Part shown: positions 26,655 through 34,718 of the stretch, in pieces | Layout of the letters: every line of letters starts with the position of its first letter | Position numbering within the stretch: position 1 is the first letter of the stretch | Assembly (NCBI RefSeq): GCF_900104455.1 | Contig: NZ_FNHB01000005.1 | Coordinates: forward strand, 1 to 64,000 | DNA: 64,000 bases | Direction of reading: 5' to 3' | From: Dendrosporobacter quercicolus | GTDB taxonomy: Bacteria > Bacillota > Negativicutes > DSM-1736 > Dendrosporobacteraceae | Program-made: the position numbers and the translations under genes | Notes under the pieces: model-generated | Told to the model about the DNA's origin: nothing | What the model saw: the letters and a program-made list of their open reading frames with translations, nothing else | Databases searched by the model: none

Positions 26655-28802
26655 TTATTTACTGTGGCAATCATTATATTTGGTAATTAAAACCTCCAGC
26701 GAATCGCCATTTTTTACGATTGCCGTGTATTCAGCCGGCCGGCCGTTCAGTAAGATTTCCACTTTACTGGCCGCAGGAACGGTCCGGGGATTGAATTCAG
26801 CAGCCAGCAATACATCGCTGATCATCGGGGCAGGCTGTTCAATGCAGGAAAAAGTGATGTCGGCATGGTTAGGGGCGGTATCGCCGGGGGTGGCCGGCTG
26901 ACCGTTTACCGTCAGGGAATAACGCCGTACCGGAACGGTGCAGGCGCTGTTGTTAAACAACAGGGAAATGTGGTCGCCGGCTTGTTCGGCAAGTCCCAGT
27001 AGCTCAGCCAGCGTCGGGTCGGGGCAGTCATGAATGATGATCTGATCGTTGGCGGCTATTGGGGCGTCAGCGGCTGCGGGCAGGCCGTTAATCGTTATGG
27101 GCGGGCTTACTTTATAATTACGGTCAGTGCCGTTAATATGATAAATATACTTTTGCGGAGCAGCGACAAAGCCGAGGGCTGCCAGCAGCTCGGCCAGGCA
27201 GGACGGAAAATGCCAGTTAAGCTGGTCACGGTCGGCCAGAGGGGAGGAAGCCGTTGCCGGTTGGTCATTGATGGTGACCACAGGAGCGATGACGTGGTTG
27301 CTGCCGTTAATGGTCAGCTGAAGCTCAGGCGGAAGGTCAAGGACATCCTTAACCGTTACCGCCGGATTTGTCCCGTCCTCGCCGCGCTGAGCCACCAGGG
27401 TATCGCCTTCGGCCAGCGGCAGGTCAAAGGCGGCAGCTGCGCCATTAAGCTCAAGCCGGCCCGGATTCCCCATAGTGCCGGCGATGAATTTGGTTTTTCC
27501 GTTGATTTTCAACGTCATGCCCAGGCCGGGTTTACCGTGCAGATTGCGGATATCAATACCGCCGGCCAGCAAAGCATCGGCGACCGTGAGGTTGCCAAGA
27601 TTGAACAGGTGCAGCGGCTGACCGTTCAGGGTGACATTGACAAAATTAAGGGTGCGGCTGCCGGCCAGTTTTAATATGCCCAGCGGGGTTACTGCGTCCG
27701 GTGTTTGCAGGCAGGCCGGAATGTTTTCCAGGCCTTCGGCGCTATCCGGTTTACGGATGGCTACCCGGGCTGAAGGTATATCCAGGGCCTGGGCCAATGC
27801 TTCGGGCAGCAGCGGCGTCAGGGAACCGCCGCCTACCAGCAATACCGCCTGCGGCGTGGTTTGGTTGAGCTGCATTATTTGACCGGCAATGGCTTGGGCC
27901 AGTTCGGCGACATTGGGCGAAACCGCCTTAATGATTTCATTTGTCGCAACTTTATGTTCCATGCCAAGCACATCAGCAAAGCTGAGCTTTTTTTGTTTGC
28001 TGCTCAGTAGGCGTTTGATTTTTTCCGCCACATTGAAATCCAACAGATATTTTTGCGATATTGCTTCCGTAATTTCGTCGCCGGCGCAGGGCACCATGCC
28101 ATAACCGATGACTGCGCCGCCCCGGGTGATGGCCACGTCGGAGGTTCCGGCGCCGACATCCACCAGTACCAGATTCAAATGACGCATCGTTGGGGGAATA
28201 AGCACGTTGATTGCGGCAATTGGCTCAAGGGTCAGGGCCGCCATTTCCAGTCCGGCGTCGTGCAAGGCCGATTGCATGGAATCAATGACTTGGCGCGGCA
28301 GAAAAGTTGCGATAACTTCAATACAAGCGGTTTTGCCTTTTTGACCAACCAAAGTTTTTAAATAGGTTCTGTCCAGACTAAAACTGACAATACTGTAACC
28401 CACGCAGTAATACTGGGTGGGGTCGGCTACGGCTTTGGAAGTGGCTAGTTTGTGCTGGGCGGCTTGAATGGCGGCAAGTTCCAGCGACCGTTCATCATCA
28501 GCGGTCAACAGGCCGCAAACTTCTATTTCGGCCGCCGTTTTGATGGTGCACAAAGCCCGCCCCGCGGCGGCAACGGCAACTTTGGTCAAGGGTCCACAGG
28601 TTTTTTCCAGGGAAGATTTGATAGCCGCTATCACATTGGCTACTTCAGGTACATCGTGAATTTGTCCGTCCAGCATGGCGCGGGTGTGGTGTTCCCGGCG
28701 TTCTGTAGCCAGCAGGCGCATGGCTCCGCCTGTTTGCTCACCAACCAGGCCGACTACGCTGCGGGTACCTATATCCAAGGCAAACAATATCTTCGTTTTC
28801 AT
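26655..28802 (-). CDS. FtsA-like actin-fold ATPase with repeat-bearing C-terminus
   Basis: Product of 715 aa. Residues about 1-375 are an FtsA/PilM-type actin fold: the phosphate-1 motif ALDIGTRSVVGLVGE, the phosphate-2 motif LVLVDVGAGTSDVAITRGG, and the adenosine motif VLLVGGGSLTPLLPEAL. The remaining 340 residues hold five or six copies of a short beta unit with core NGxPA (for example VTINDQPATASSPLADRDQL, ITINGLPAAADAPIAANDQI, LTVNGQPATPGDTA). FtsA proper is about 420 aa, so the tail is an addition. It may be a cytoskeletal or scaffold protein; no ftsZ is adjacent. The ATG at 28802 follows AAAGGAGCGCTC. Confidence 0.8.
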   Translation of the reverse strand: MKTKILFALDIGTRSVVGLVGEQTGGAMRLLATERREHHTRAMLDGQIHDVPEVANVIAAIKSSLEKTCGPLTKVAVAAAGRALCTIKTAAEIEVCGLLTADDERSLELAAIQAAQHKLATSKAVADPTQYYCVGYSIVSFSLDRTYLKTLVGQKGKTACIEVIATFLPRQVIDSMQSALHDAGLEMAALTLEPIAAINVLIPPTMRHLNLVLVDVGAGTSDVAITRGGAVIGYGMVPCAGDEITEAISQKYLLDFNVAEKIKRLLSSKQKKLSFADVLGMEHKVATNEIIKAVSPNVAELAQAIAGQIMQLNQTTPQAVLLVGGGSLTPLLPEALAQALDIPSARVAIRKPDSAEGLENIPACLQTPDAVTPLGILKLAGSRTLNFVNVTLNGQPLHLFNLGNLTVADALLAGGIDIRNLHGKPGLGMTLKINGKTKFIAGTMGNPGRLELNGAAAAFDLPLAEGDTLVAQRGEDGTNPAVTVKDVLDLPPELQLTINGSNHVIAPVVTINDQPATASSPLADRDQLNWHFPSCLAELLAALGFVAAPQKYIYHINGTDRNYKVSPPITINGLPAAADAPIAANDQIIIHDCPDPTLAELLGLAEQAGDHISLLFNNSACTVPVRRYSLTVNGQPATPGDTAPNHADITFSCIEQPAPMISDVLLAAEFNPRTVPAASKVEILLNGRPAEYTAIVKNGDSLEVLITKYNDCHSK

Positions 28803-28965
28803 GAGCGCTCCTTTTTCACTATGGTAAGTCAGCCGTGCAGGCTGTCTGATGAGGTGATGCAGGCGTTAGCACTGACGTTCTTTTTTGCAGGTATTAAATA
28901 GTACTTATTTCGCCGATAAATGCCAATATCCTTTGCACCGGCAGGCGATCATAAGGATATTGTAC

Positions 28966-29137
28966 GATACTAGTGTCTTAACAAAGTTAAATCTTAGCTT
29001 AGCCAGCGTATCTTTTTTCGCACTGCTAGCGTTGTCGTCGCCTTACAAATTTCCGATCTGCGCGGCTCCTCCGCCTCGTAGGACGAAAAAATCCTCGCTA
29101 AATTATCTATTGTTTTAACACAGATGAGGTACTAGCA
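28966..29137. repeat. Dispersed repeat element, copy 1
   Basis: Shares with 38457-38589 the blocks CTTTTTTCGC, then CTCCGCCTCG, then AAAAAATCCTC, in the same order and orientation, and ends in GGTACTAGC, like GGTACTGTTAGC there. The outer ends (GATACTAGTGTCTTAAC and GTTTTAACACAGATGAGG) are weak inverted repeats. The centre is longer and more diverged than in copy 2. The surrounding gap (28803-29295) holds no gene I can support. Confidence 0.6.
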
Positions 29138-29295
29138 GGCAAGTTTGGCAAAATAAAGCATAATATTAATTGAAGCTGCACAAGGTAAGGGCAGAGGGGC
29201 CGGACGCTCTATATACTTGGCTAAGTAAGACATGATAAACTGGTACTGGCGTCATCTTCAGAGCTGACATGGCGCTGCGTTAGCAAAGGAGATTA

Positions 29296-30027
29296 ATGAT
29301 GCCTGAAATTCATGTGGTTATTGACAGTACGGCCAACATTCCGGCAGTTGATCTGGCGCAGCATTCCCCGGACTTCCCAGCCGTCCACCGGCGCCTTTAT
29401 GACGGTATTGGAACACTCATCAGGGCCGGTCATGAGGTGCTTGTAATTACACTGGCCGAAGCGCTGAGCGGCACTGCCCAGGGGGCCAGAACGGCCGCTC
29501 AGATGTTAAACAGCCATAATATATATATTATTGATTCGGGGACAACGGCAATCGGCATCATTCATTTGGCTCAGGCCGCTTTAACTATGGCGGACAGCGG
29601 CAGTACCGCCGCCGCCATTGCGGCCAGGCTGCAGGCAATGGCGAGAGTTACGCACACTTTGTTTGCGCCGGCGACGCTTGAATATTTGTACAAAGGCGGG
29701 CGCATTGGCGGAGCAGCGGCATTGGTCGGCTCTATATTGCAGATAAAGCCGGTTTTGCATTTAGTCGGCGGCAAGGTTGCTGTGGTGGATAAGGTAAGAA
29801 CGCGCGGCCGCGCCATTGAGCGGATGCTGGCTGAGTTAGCCCGGTATGACCGGCTGGCCCGGATTGGAATTGTCGAAACCGGAGCGTCTGCTGAGGCGGA
29901 GGCATTAAGCCGCCGAATCGGGGAACTATATCCTTACAGCGATATTACCATCAGCGGTATTGGCTCAGTGCTGGCCGCTCATCTTGGTCCGGGGCTGATT
30001 GGGTTGATTTTTCAGGAAGAATTATAG
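29296..30027 (+). CDS. DegV family fatty-acid-binding protein, shortened (FakB-like)
   Basis: Product of 243 aa, against about 280 for the family. The N-terminal DSTANIP, the SGTAQGA loop (the usual SGTYQ), DSGTTAIG, YLYKGGRIGG and the GGKVAVVDKVRTRGRA block all fit DegV/FakB. These proteins hold a fatty acid while FakA phosphorylates it, and the FakA gene is next. About 40 residues are missing after DSTANIP: the following AQHSPDFPAVHRRL aligns with the normal SQPSPGDF region, so the usual Thr of TSQP is not present. The ATG follows AAAGGAGATTA. Part of the lipid pocket may be reduced. Confidence 0.82.
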   Translation: MMPEIHVVIDSTANIPAVDLAQHSPDFPAVHRRLYDGIGTLIRAGHEVLVITLAEALSGTAQGARTAAQMLNSHNIYIIDSGTTAIGIIHLAQAALTMADSGSTAAAIAARLQAMARVTHTLFAPATLEYLYKGGRIGGAAALVGSILQIKPVLHLVGGKVAVVDKVRTRGRAIERMLAELARYDRLARIGIVETGASAEAEALSRRIGELYPYSDITISGIGSVLAAHLGPGLIGLIFQEEL

Positions 30028-30042
30028 GTCAGGGGTGAATTT

Positions 30043-31650
30043 ATGGGAGGCAGTAAGGAATTAATCACCGGCGGCGATTTACGGCGCATGTTTGCCGGAG
30101 CATATAATGCATTTCTGCTGGAACATGAACAAATTAACCGTCTCAATGTGTTTCCTGTGCCGGATGGCGATACCGGAACCAATATGCTGTTGACACTGGG
30201 GGCGGCGGCACGGGCTGTGGCTGAAGCGCCGGAACGGGGCATCGGGAGCTTGAGCAAGCGGGCGGCCGATAGCGCTATTATGGGCGCACGCGGTAATTCG
30301 GGCGTAATACTGGCGCAGATCTTTCGCGGTATTGCCCGGGGGCTGGCTGGTAAAGAGCAGGCCGGTTCCGCCGAGGTTGGCAAGGCTTTTCAATATGGTG
30401 TTCTATGTGCCTACCGTGCTGTCGCCAAGCCGGTGGAAGGCACAATTTTAACGGTTGCCAAGGGCATCGCCAAAGGAACCCGGCGGGCGGTAAGGGAGAA
30501 AGCTTCATTTAATGATATTTTAGAACAGGCCATTCAGGCCGGCCAAATTGAGCTTGAACGTACGCCGGAATTATTGCCGGCTTTAAAAGCGGCCGGGGTG
30601 GTCGACGCTGGCGGTAAAGGCTTGATTGTCTTTTTGCGCGGCTGTATGGAAGGGCTTGGCGGCGCCTACACCGGGCCGGAGGCCGGGATTGATCAAACAC
30701 TGCGGGTGGTATTGCCGGCAATGGAGCCGTTGGACATCACCAGGCCTTATTGTACGGAGTTTATTATTAAAAATAATAAAATACCATTGGCCGAAGCCAA
30801 GCGGCTACTGGAAACAATGGGTGATTCGCTGGTTTTGGCTGAGGGAACGGAACTGCTGAAGGTTCACATTCACACCAATCATCCCGGTAAAATACTGGAA
30901 TCAGCGATTACCTGGGGTACTTTACATAATATTAAGATTGACAATATGGCTGACCAGCATCGCAGCACACTGGAACCCGGTGCGGGGGAGAAAGCGCGGG
31001 TGGCTGTCATTAGCGTGGCGTCAGGAACAGGCATTGCGGAAATCATGCGCCAAATGGGCGCCGGTTTGGTTATTACCGGCACACAGACGATGAATCCTGC
31101 AGTGGAAGATTTTGTCGCCGCCATCCATCGTGGCCTGGCCGATCAGTACATCATTCTGCCGAATAACAGCAATATTCTGCTCGCCGCCGCTCAAGTCAAA
31201 AAGCTGGTCGGCGGCAAGGTCGAGGTAGTGCCGACCGTCAATATTCCTCAAGGTCTGGCTGCCTTGGTGGCGTTCGATCCGGAAAAAAGTCTGGCTGACA
31301 ATGTAGAACTGATGAAGAACCGGCTGGCGGCAGTTCACGCCGCCGCGGTTACGATTGCGGTGCGGGATTGCATCGTTCAGGCCGGCCGCGTTGCGGTGGG
31401 GTCTTATATTGGTGTGATCAATGATGAAGTAACCGTGTTTGCCGCTACGCTGGAAGAAGTGCTGGCGCAGCTTTTACAAAAGATGCTGGGGCCGGAGCAT
31501 GAAGTAATCAGCCTGTATTATGGCGCCGGTTTAACCCCGGAGCAGGCGCAGGGAGTTTTAGACGGGCTGACGGCCGCCCGGCCTGAAATTGCCATTGAAC
31601 TATATCATGGGGGACAAAGCCATTATCATTTTATTATCAGTATTGAGTGA
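30043..31650 (+). CDS. fakA: Fatty acid kinase catalytic subunit (DAK/DhaL domain, YloV type)
   Basis: Product of 535 aa. The N-terminal DhaL domain (about residues 10-200) has the nucleotide/metal loop NVFPVPDGDTGTNMLLTL and MGARGNSGVILAQIFRG. A middle FakA domain follows (EFIIKNNKIPLAEAKRLLE, KVHIHTNHPGKILESA), then a DegV-like C-terminal part (LPNNSNILLAAAQ). It phosphorylates fatty acids bound to FakB/DegV partners to give acyl-phosphates for phospholipid synthesis. It starts 15 nt after the DegV gene (ATG after CAGGGGTGAATTT), so the pair is one operon. Confidence 0.92.
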   Translation: MGGSKELITGGDLRRMFAGAYNAFLLEHEQINRLNVFPVPDGDTGTNMLLTLGAAARAVAEAPERGIGSLSKRAADSAIMGARGNSGVILAQIFRGIARGLAGKEQAGSAEVGKAFQYGVLCAYRAVAKPVEGTILTVAKGIAKGTRRAVREKASFNDILEQAIQAGQIELERTPELLPALKAAGVVDAGGKGLIVFLRGCMEGLGGAYTGPEAGIDQTLRVVLPAMEPLDITRPYCTEFIIKNNKIPLAEAKRLLETMGDSLVLAEGTELLKVHIHTNHPGKILESAITWGTLHNIKIDNMADQHRSTLEPGAGEKARVAVISVASGTGIAEIMRQMGAGLVITGTQTMNPAVEDFVAAIHRGLADQYIILPNNSNILLAAAQVKKLVGGKVEVVPTVNIPQGLAALVAFDPEKSLADNVELMKNRLAAVHAAAVTIAVRDCIVQAGRVAVGSYIGVINDEVTVFAATLEEVLAQLLQKMLGPEHEVISLYYGAGLTPEQAQGVLDGLTAARPEIAIELYHGGQSHYHFIISIE

Positions 31651-31674
31651 TTCTGGCGGTGAGGAGAGCGGGAA

Positions 31675-32292
31675 ATGAATAGTAGTCTGGTTGCTTTAAC
31701 CGTTGACGGTTTTTTTGATAAAATGGCGCAAAATCCGCCGCCGGGAGGCGGCAGCGCCGCGGCGTTAGCCGGATTAATGGGCGTGAGCTTACTGGAGATG
31801 GCGTCGCGACAGCAGATCGCCGGCCCTGATTTAGCGGCCGTTCAGGCCGAACTGGCCGGTCTCCATCAATCGTTGAGCGGTCTGATTGACCGGGACGCCG
31901 CGGTATTGGCCGCAGTGCTGCCGCTGTTGTCCCAAGCTGACCTGACGGACAACGTTGCTGCAGGTCAGCTGGCTGACGCGGTTGAACAGGCGATTGCCGT
32001 GCCTTTGTCCATTGCCCGGAGCTGTGTTCGCGGATTGGAGCTGGCCCGGATTTTGCTGAATGGTGTTGCCGGGCATGTTGCGGGGGATTTGCTTATCGGG
32101 GCTTTGGCTTGTCAGCATGCCGTGACCGGCGCTCTGCTAATGGCGGCGGTCAATATACCGCTGTTGCCGGATGCCGCCGTCCAGGCCGGTTTCAGGACAC
32201 AACTGCGGCTCATCGACAGCGCGGCTAAAGCGCTGATTGATGAGCTGCAAAGTGCGGTATACGCCAGAGAGCCGTACCGGTTTATGAAATGA
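31675..32292 (+). CDS. Formimidoyltransferase-cyclodeaminase-like protein (FTCD C-terminal family)
   Basis: Product of 205 aa, a cyclodeaminase-type helical protein. The glycine-rich segment NPPPGGGSAAALAGLMGVSL (about residues 20-39) is the family signature. Relatives are FchA-type methenyltetrahydrofolate cyclohydrolases and 5-formimino-THF cyclodeaminases, so a one-carbon role is expected. No other folate gene is adjacent to prove it. It starts 24 nt after fakA (GTGAGGAGAGCGGGAA before the ATG) and is probably the last gene of that operon. Confidence 0.82.
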   Translation: MNSSLVALTVDGFFDKMAQNPPPGGGSAAALAGLMGVSLLEMASRQQIAGPDLAAVQAELAGLHQSLSGLIDRDAAVLAAVLPLLSQADLTDNVAAGQLADAVEQAIAVPLSIARSCVRGLELARILLNGVAGHVAGDLLIGALACQHAVTGALLMAAVNIPLLPDAAVQAGFRTQLRLIDSAAKALIDELQSAVYAREPYRFMK

Positions 32293-32302
32293 CATCAATC
32301 AG

Positions 32303-32334
32303 TTAACAGGGCTTGCAGCAAGAAAGCCTGTTAA
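32303..32334 (+). terminator. Hairpin after the cyclodeaminase gene
   Basis: Stem TTAACAGGGCTT/AAAGCCTGTTAA (mostly paired) with an 8-nt loop, 10 nt after the stop. It lacks a T run, so it may stabilise the mRNA 3' end rather than terminate. Confidence 0.5.
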
Positions 32335-32374
32335 ACAAACCAAATAAGGCAATCCGGCAGCAGCCGGAAGCCGC

Positions 32375-32432
32375 AAACGCGGAGACAGGTCCCTTGTTTG
32401 CTTTTGCAAACAAGGGACCTGTCTCCGCGTTT
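32375..32432. repeat. Perfect 27-bp inverted repeat between convergent genes (REP-like)
   Basis: The arms start AAACGCGGAGACAGGTCCC and end TTGTTTGC, with an exact complement after a TTTT loop. The core GTCCCTTGTTTGC nearly matches GTCCCTTGCTTGC in the hairpin at 52435-52480, and the TGC-TTTT-GCA tip matches 24845-24914. It ends 9 nt before the tex stop codon and may terminate both neighbours; it looks like a member of a palindromic repeat family. Confidence 0.8.
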
Positions 32433-32441
32433 CATATTTTG

Positions 32442-34613
32442 TTATTTGGGCAGTTGCTTTAAACTAAGGGCGATGCGGCTGCGGCCGGCATCAACATTAA
32501 TCACCATAACATCAATAATATCACCTACGGCCAGAATATCAAGCGGATGCTTGAAGGGCTTGCTGCTTAGTTCCGAACGGTGAATCAGGCCGTTGATTTT
32601 TATACCGATATCAACAAACACACCGAAGTCGGTGACGTTGTGCACGGTACCCTTAACAATTGTGCCTGGTTTAATATCATCAAGTTTAACAATATTTTTG
32701 CGGGTAAGCGGAGCCGGCAGATCCTCCCGGGGATCACGGCCCGGTTTGGTCAGGGCGTCCAATATATCGCGCACTGTGGGCAGCCCGGCCTGAAGCTGGC
32801 CGGCTAATGCTTCGGCGGAAGCAGACTGGGCCTGAGCCTGAATTGATTTTAGTGTTTCCTTATTATTTAAATCGGCCGGGGTAAAGCCCAGTTTGGCCAG
32901 AATGCTTTCAGCCAGGGCATAGGATTCGGGGTGGACAGGCGTGTTATCCAAAGGGTTGGAAGCGGCCTGCAGCCGTAAGAAGCCGGCGCACTGGGTGAAG
33001 GCTGCGGGACCGAGACGGGGCACTTTCAGCAATTGAGACCGGCTGTGGAATGACCCGTTTACATCGCGGAAAGCCACAATGTTTTTCGCAACCGTCGTAT
33101 TGATGCCGGCCACATGCTTGAGCAGCTCAATGGAAGCTGTGTTCAGTTCAACGCCAATATGATTCACTGCTGATTCTACCACAGCATCCAGTGTGCTGGT
33201 CAGCCCCTTTTGGTTAACGTCGTGCTGGTATTGGCCGACACCGATTGATTTGGGGTCAATCTTTACCAGCTCGGCCAGCGGGTCCTGGACACGGCGGGCG
33301 ATGGAAACCGCCCCGCGCAGGGAAACATCTAACGCAGGCAGCTCATCCTTGGCCAGCCTGGATGCTGAATAGACTGAAGCGCCGGCCTCGTTAACAATAA
33401 GGTAACGTACCGCTAGGCTGTGGGTCTCAATCAGTCTGGCGACAAACTCCTCCGTCTCATAGGAGGCGGTGCCGTTGCCGATGGAGATCAGGGTTACGCC
33501 ATATTGTTCAATCGCGCTGAGTACAGCAGCCGCTGCCCGCTGCTGCTGGCTGTCGCTCATGGCGATATATAATGTCCCGGTTGCAAGTACGGCTCCGGTT
33601 GGGCCTACGACCGCCATTTTGCAGCCTGTACGGTAGCCGGGGTCCAGTCCCATGATGGTATGACCGGCCAGCGGCGGCTGCAGCAGCAGTTGACGAAGGT
33701 TAAGGCCAAAAACCCGGATGGCCTGCGTTTCGGCATTTTCAGTCAGCAAGGCCCGGATTTCCCGCTCTAAGGCGGGAAACAACAAGCGTTTATAACCATC
33801 AGTCAGCGCAAGGTGAATACACTCGCTGAATATGGACTGACCGGTTATTGTTTGCCTGGTGATAAGGCCGATGTTATAGTCATGGTTTGCAGTCAGCTTC
33901 ACTTTTAAAAGTTCTTTTTTCTCGCCTCTGTTCACAGCCAGTATCCGGTGGGAAGGCATACGCTTTACCGGTTCATGATAGTCCTGGTAGGTTAGAAATT
34001 CTTTACCGGCGGTTTCATCTGTGGCCAGTTCGGTGCTGATTTCGGCAGTCTGCCACAGCTGTTTGCGGATCAGTGCGCGGATGCCGGCTTGTTCGCATAC
34101 TGTCTCGGCAATGATATCCAGGGCGCCGGCCAGGGCCAGTTCGGCAGAATCCACCTCTTTGGCGGGGTCTATGTATTGAGCGGCAAAGTCGAGGGGATCG
34201 CCGGACATAATTTCCTGCTTTAACATGACCGCCGCCAGTGGTTCCAAACCTTTTTCCCGGGCGATTTGGGCCCGGGTCCGTTTTTTAGGACGGTAAGGGA
34301 GATATAAATCTTCCAGCTCCTGCAGCTTAGTCGTGGCATTGATGGCCTGAGACAGCTCAGGCGTAAGCTTGCCCTGCTCCTGGATGCTGGCGAGGATATC
34401 CTCTTGCCGTTTTACAAAATTCCGCAGATACTGCAGACGTTCTTCAATGGTGCGAATATGCTCTTCATTCAGTTCACCGGTAACCTCTTTACGGTAACGG
34501 GCGATAAAAGGGACGGTGTTGCCGTCGTCAAGCAATTGAACGGTTGCCGCAACCTGCCTGGGCTTAATGCTTAGTTCGCGGGCGATATTCGCCGGTATTT
34601 CATGAATTTGCAT
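32442..34613 (-). CDS. tex: Tex family RNA-binding protein
   Basis: About 723 aa. It has the Tex N-terminal helical domain (VQLLDDGNTVPFIARYRKEV), a YqgF-like RNase-H fold (IMGLDPGYRTGCKMAVVGP, about residues 325-343), helix-hairpin-helix segments (VAGINTTVAKNIVAFRD, LLKVPRLGPAAF) and a C-terminal S1 RNA-binding domain (IKPGTIVKGTVHNVTDFGVFVDIGI in shortened form, about 635-705). Tex binds RNA and influences transcription; the exact role is unsettled. The start is taken as ATG 34613, where the family normally begins; a TTG nine codons earlier sits almost on top of its AGGAAA. It is convergent with the fakA operon. Confidence 0.95.
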   Translation of the reverse strand: MQIHEIPANIARELSIKPRQVAATVQLLDDGNTVPFIARYRKEVTGELNEEHIRTIEERLQYLRNFVKRQEDILASIQEQGKLTPELSQAINATTKLQELEDLYLPYRPKKRTRAQIAREKGLEPLAAVMLKQEIMSGDPLDFAAQYIDPAKEVDSAELALAGALDIIAETVCEQAGIRALIRKQLWQTAEISTELATDETAGKEFLTYQDYHEPVKRMPSHRILAVNRGEKKELLKVKLTANHDYNIGLITRQTITGQSIFSECIHLALTDGYKRLLFPALEREIRALLTENAETQAIRVFGLNLRQLLLQPPLAGHTIMGLDPGYRTGCKMAVVGPTGAVLATGTLYIAMSDSQQQRAAAAVLSAIEQYGVTLISIGNGTASYETEEFVARLIETHSLAVRYLIVNEAGASVYSASRLAKDELPALDVSLRGAVSIARRVQDPLAELVKIDPKSIGVGQYQHDVNQKGLTSTLDAVVESAVNHIGVELNTASIELLKHVAGINTTVAKNIVAFRDVNGSFHSRSQLLKVPRLGPAAFTQCAGFLRLQAASNPLDNTPVHPESYALAESILAKLGFTPADLNNKETLKSIQAQAQSASAEALAGQLQAGLPTVRDILDALTKPGRDPREDLPAPLTRKNIVKLDDIKPGTIVKGTVHNVTDFGVFVDIGIKINGLIHRSELSSKPFKHPLDILAVGDIIDVMVINVDAGRSRIALSLKQLPK

Positions 34614-34718
34614 CAGTTCACCAACTTCTTCATTTTTCAATTTCCTATTATAACATATCCGGCAGGCTTTTAGCCAAAACCGGCCTGCTCCGAATAAGGC
34701 GGCGTCCCGATCGAATGC

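Noticed and set aside
28885-29118. 77-codon open frame after the FtsA-like gene
   Set aside because: It runs through the dispersed repeat element and has no ribosome site; its Pro/Arg/Lys/Ser end comes from the repeat itself.
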